Origin: Sambucus nigra
Taxonomy: Eukaryota > Streptophyta > Magnoliopsida > Dipsacales > Adoxaceae
DNA: 64,000 nt
Direction of reading: 5' to 3'
Assembly (NCBI GenBank): GCA_949130495.1
Contig: OX422207.1
Coordinates: 833,564,073 to 833,628,072, forward strand
The notes beneath the pieces were generated by a model. It saw only the letters and a list, made by a program, of their open reading frames with translations, was not told the DNA's origin and did no database searches. How positions within the stretch are numbered: the stretch's first letter is position 1; each line of letters starts with the position of its first letter. Shown in pieces: positions 60,543-64,000 of this stretch. A program made the position numbers and the translations under genes.

Positions 60543-62029
60543 ATGTCTATGCCGGTACATACATAAAAACAGAAATCCAAATTATCAACGAAATGAAAAT
60601 GCCTATACAAATCTACCCTTCCATGAACCCAAAACTGAAAGAGTACAAGTGAATAAGACTACAATGTTTGGTCTTCAAAACTTCAGGAATCTCAACGCTT
60701 TTCTCATCAGGGTGTGCAATTCAGTTATCAAAGTAGTACCTACACACATGAGACAAAGCAACATACCAAGTGACATATCGAGTTTGAAATGAGACAAATA
60801 TATATACCAATTTATGAACAAAACTCAAAATTTCAAATCTCCCCCATAATAAGATAATTCTTTCTCCCCCTATTTATGATGTCCCCAAATAGACAAATGA
60901 GAGAAATAAATCAAATAAGCAAGTGCGGGATGCCACAAGGATAAAAACACACCATGAATGAACACACAGCAACCAAGTCGATGAAAGCGTAAATGAAGAG
61001 ATGTGAACAAATTTGATAGGAAAATCAATGCATACAAACATGACATATGTGCACGATGAATATTGGATATTCTGAGCGAATGAACTCAAATGCTTCCTTT
61101 GGTGTAAAAGAGTGACAGTATAAGATATTGACTTAATCAAATCAACAAATCAAAGCTCAAAATGATTTTCACACCAATAACGTCCAAAATGATTTTATGC
61201 TTTTTCAGGACTTTCAAGGAAGTGCAAACCCGTTTTTCAATCTCCAACCAAACTCCCTCAGAATTATATTTTGAATAGAGGAATACTAAATTCTCAAACT
61301 TTGGAGAATTGGGTGAAACCTAAATGGCCCATATCTGGCATGAATTGCTTTTTATTGCCTTATCAATTTTTTTTTTCGGGCTCTTTTAACCTCTTAGGAC
61401 CTCGGATATTAAAATTCCTCCATTTTTTAGGTCCTTTTTAACGGTGGCTTTTGCGCAAAGGATAAGAATCAACTTTTGCAGCCCCTCCCCGTTATGAAAA
61501 TATACACACAGTCTCACCAAAACAGTTTTTACATGCATTCCAATCTTGTCAAGTTTTATCGCATTTTATACATTGTATAGACAGGATTGAGATGGAAACA
61601 CTCAAGCCAACATGAGATTGACAAGTGCAATAATCAGATATAGCCGTGCATGTGTGCAATAAAGGATATAGGAGTCAAACATGTAGGAAGATATCACTAA
61701 TTACATCTCAAAGACTCCGACCAATGTAAAGCACATGGATGAAACGATGTAGCCTCTTAAATCTCTATCAAACAGTCACATAGATATATGGAATGAAATT
61801 GTGACTTGGCTAACTTAAATGCTCATCCAAAACACAAAAATCTTTTTGGTCTTTTTCAAAAATTTATCAAAATAAAATCTTTTTGTACTTTTTCAAAAGA
61901 AATATAAGCAGCAAAAAGGAGTAAAGAAAAGCTGTACAACTAAGTAATAGTACATATAAACAGACTAGCAATAGGAAGCATATGATATGGACATGAAGAA
62001 GCATACTATTCTAGACATAGACCAACCCC
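60543..62029 (-). other. 3' non-coding region of Copia-2
   Basis: Parallels 5319-6855 of Copia-1 base for base over most of its length. No coding frame seen. Confidence 0.7.
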
Positions 62030-64000
62030 TCAGTCAACTGTGCAAATCCCCAAAGACTTCCTAAGACTCTCAAATCTAAGGGCATCTAAAGATTTCGTGA
62101 AAATATCGGCTAACTGACGGTCGGTAGGAACAAAACTCAGGGATACGACTTTCTCTTCAACTAACTGACGAATAAAGTGCTCACGTATCCTGATGTGTTT
62201 TGTGCGTGAATGTTGGATAGGATTGCGGGATATGTGTATCGCGCTCGTGTTATCACAGGAAATGAGCATGGTGTCCTGTGAAATCCCATAATCCTCCAAC
62301 ATTTGCTTCATCCACATGAGTTGCGTGCAACAACTCCCGGCGGCAATGTACTCAGCCTCCGCAGTGGAAAAAGAGATGGAGTTTTGCTTCTTGCTCAACC
62401 AAGAGACAAGAGCAGAACCAAAGTAGAAACACCCACCCGAAGTTCTCTTACATCCATCTACGTCCCCGGCCCAATCGGCATCCGAATAGGCAGACAAACG
62501 GTCATCGGTATCAAAGGAATACCAAATACCATATGAGGGAGTCCCACTCACGTATTTGATAATACTTTTTAGAGCGACTAAGTGTGACTCTTTAGGAGAC
62601 GCCTGATAACGCGCACAGACTCCGCCACTAAAGGCAATGTCGGGACGACTAGTAGTCAAGTAGAGAAGACTGCCTATCATACTCCGATACAAGGTTTGCT
62701 CTACGTCCTTGCCTGAAGTGTCCTTACTAAGCTTGGTAGTGGTACTCATAGGTGTACGAGCATGCTTAGCGGAGTCTAAACCAAATTTCTTCATTAGGTC
62801 TCTAGCATACTTGGATTGGGAGATGAACATCCCATCCTCTAGCTGACGAACCTGGAGACCAAGGAAGAAAGTAAGCTCACCTACCATGCTCATCTCAAAC
62901 TCACTTTTCATCTCCTCCTCAAAGTGGTGAGCATGCTGGGAGCATGTGGATCCAAAGACTATGTCGTCCACATAGACTTGGGCAACCAAGATAGCACCGT
63001 CATCTCTCCTGACGAACAACGTCATATCAACTCCCCCTCTCTTGAAGCCACAGGCTAAGAGATAGGAATTAAGCCTCTCATACCAAGCACGAGGTGCTTG
63101 CTTCAAACCATACAAGGCTTTCCTAAGATAGTAGGCGTGTTCAAACCCTTTTGGTTGTTCCACATAAACCTCTTCCTGTAGAATGCCATTCAGAAAGGCA
63201 CTCTTGACATCCATCTGATATACCTTAAAGTGTAGATGGCATGCGATGGCGAGCAGAAGACGGACGGACTCAAGCCTCGCAACAGGAGCAAATGTCTCCC
63301 CAAAGTCTACACCCTCTATCTGAGTGTAGCCTTGAGCGACCAACCTAGCCTTATTTCTGATTATGGTACCATTTTCATCCATTTTGTTCTTGAAAATCCA
63401 CCGGGTACCTATAACATTAATCTCACTAGGTCGGGGGACAAGTTCCCAGACATTATTATTTTTAAACTGAAGCAACTCATCCTGCATAGCAGATATCCAG
63501 TGTTCATCCTTGAGTGCTTCTTTATGGTTCTTGGGCTCGACTTTGGACGTGTAGCAAAGATGGCTAACAACGTTTTCTAGCTGAGCAGGAGTCTTGACCC
63601 CTAAAGTGGGATCGCCAACGATGGCAGATGGGTCATGACTCTTGCGAACCCAAGCAGGTGTGTCCCCTAATATAGGAGTAGGGTCCACAGAGTGTGAGAG
63701 AGGAACAGGTAAATCACTGTCAGAACAATCCTCATCCTCACACTGAAGATTAGGATCAATAACTGTTGGAGGTTCGTCATCTTGCACGGTGACGTTTATT
63801 GATTCCATAATCTTAGAGCTCTTCAGGTTAAACACCCGGTACGCTCTACTATTCGATGAATATCCTAGAAATATTCCCTCGTCGCTCCGGGAGTCGAACT
63901 TTCCTAATTGCTCTCTATCCCGTAGGATGTAGCATTTACTCCAAAAAACACGGAAATATGCTAGGTTGGGCTTCTTGCCAGTCCACAACTCATAAGGAGT
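62030..64000 (-). CDS. Copia-2 pol (integrase end, reverse transcriptase, RNase H), partial
   Basis: Open without a stop from the window edge ([11 protein letters not shown], end of the integrase region) to the TGA/TAG-type stop at 62030. Reverse transcriptase has [11 protein letters not shown] and YVDD at 62963-62974. RNase H ends SLGICTVD. It is the best-preserved pol in the window. Compared with Copia-1 it lacks six residues after EQPKGFE, a loop next to [10 protein letters not shown], so that deletion may affect the enzyme. Residues that became stops in Copia-1 are glutamine here. Confidence 0.92.
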   Translation of the reverse strand, partial: TPYELWTGKKPNLAYFRVFWSKCYILRDREQLGKFDSRSDEGIFLGYSSNSRAYRVFNLKSSKIMESINVTVQDDEPPTVIDPNLQCEDEDCSDSDLPVPLSHSVDPTPILGDTPAWVRKSHDPSAIVGDPTLGVKTPAQLENVVSHLCYTSKVEPKNHKEALKDEHWISAMQDELLQFKNNNVWELVPRPSEINVIGTRWIFKNKMDENGTIIRNKARLVAQGYTQIEGVDFGETFAPVARLESVRLLLAIACHLHFKVYQMDVKSAFLNGILQEEVYVEQPKGFEHAYYLRKALYGLKQAPRAWYERLNSYLLACGFKRGGVDMTLFVRRDDGAILVAQVYVDDIVFGSTCSQHAHHFEEEMKSEFEMSMVGELTFFLGLQVRQLEDGMFISQSKYARDLMKKFGLDSAKHARTPMSTTTKLSKDTSGKDVEQTLYRSMIGSLLYLTTSRPDIAFSGGVCARYQASPKESHLVALKSIIKYVSGTPSYGIWYSFDTDDRLSAYSDADWAGDVDGCKRTSGGCFYFGSALVSWLSKKQNSISFSTAEAEYIAAGSCCTQLMWMKQMLEDYGISQDTMLISCDNTSAIHISRNPIQHSRTKHIRIREHFIRQLVEEKVVSLSFVPTDRQLADIFTKSLDALRFESLRKSLGICTVD

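Larger units (their letters stand above)
3260..64000 (+). mobile_element. Gypsy-A: old Tat-lineage Ty3/Gypsy retrotransposon, host of the other elements
   Basis: Backbone in order: LTR (to 4332, resuming 29061-29200), degenerate tRNA-Arg-type primer site (29201), gag (29323-30529 and 45006-45492), protease, reverse transcriptase, RNase H and integrase (45493-49406), and an antisense gene (50051-51721 and 58677-59588). It is interrupted by Copia-1, Gypsy-B, Copia-3 and Copia-2. The CHHC gag knuckle, the second RNase H and the antisense gene are Tat-lineage traits. It has stops and frameshifts throughout. The 5' boundary of its LTR is unresolved (the start given is approximate), and its 3' end lies beyond the window. 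Confidence 0.75.
59589..64000 (-). mobile_element. Copia-2: Sirevirus-like Copia element, same family as Copia-1 (partial)
   Basis: The 3' LTR (59589-60531), polypurine tract, 3' non-coding region and an open pol frame (62030 to the window end) lie on the minus strand. The left flank is AACAG (59584-59588), the expected target duplication; its partner and the 5' half lie beyond 64000. Inserted in the antisense gene of Gypsy-A. Confidence 0.93.

Overview
The window is repeat-dense nuclear DNA of a flowering plant. Everything recognisable is transposable-element sequence: Tat-type Ty3/Gypsy elements with tRNA-Arg-like primer sites and antisense genes, Sirevirus-like Ty1/Copia elements with tRNA-Met primer sites, and a CACTA DNA transposon. 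No ordinary host gene, rRNA or tRNA gene was found. The species cannot be named from the sequence.

The organising fact is nesting, and the target-site duplications (TSDs) can be read directly. The base layer is an old Gypsy element (Gypsy-A, + strand). Its LTR runs to 4332 and resumes at 29061-29200, gag starts at 29323, pol ends near 49406, and a gene lies on the opposite strand at 50051-59588. Four elements sit in it. (1) Copia-1 (4333-29060, minus, TSD CTAAG) is in the LTR. (2) Gypsy-B (30530-45000, plus, TSD GATTA, two 1,213-bp LTRs) is in gag. (3) Copia-3 (51727-58671, minus, TSD GCAGC) is in the antisense gene. (4) Copia-2 (59589 to beyond the window, minus) is in the same antisense gene. 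Copia-1 is itself split between primer site and gag by a CACTA transposon (11989-28020, TSD TTT).

The most striking content is inside the CACTA element: about 12.6 kb of a 168-bp satellite (roughly 75 monomers, 12886-25475). It has a 1,009-bp six-monomer higher-order repeat and a further 2,355-bp duplication. No transposase was found, so this is a non-autonomous transposon that is mostly satellite DNA.

Gypsy-B carries gag, protease, reverse transcriptase, two RNase H domains and integrase on the plus strand. On the minus strand, between pol and the 3' LTR, it has a five-exon gene with a plant mobile domain. All its introns are GT-AG and phase 0. Exon lengths keep the frame, but three stop codons and one 1-nt frameshift break it. 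Intron 4 holds a 57-bp minisatellite whose units contain an inverted repeat. Gypsy-A has a different, coiled-coil antisense gene; its frame is restored when Copia-3 is conceptually removed. The first 465 bases hold the first two exons of another antisense gene with its own TATA box. They are followed by several tandem-repeat families and then the Gypsy-A LTR, which suggests a second Tat element upstream that may share that LTR.

All coding regions except the partial Copia-2 pol are damaged, mostly by single stops and frameshifts. Judged by eye from LTR divergence, Gypsy-B (about 1.5%) looks youngest, then Copia-1 (about 2-2.5%), then Copia-3 (higher, with indels). Gypsy-A must be older than all of them.
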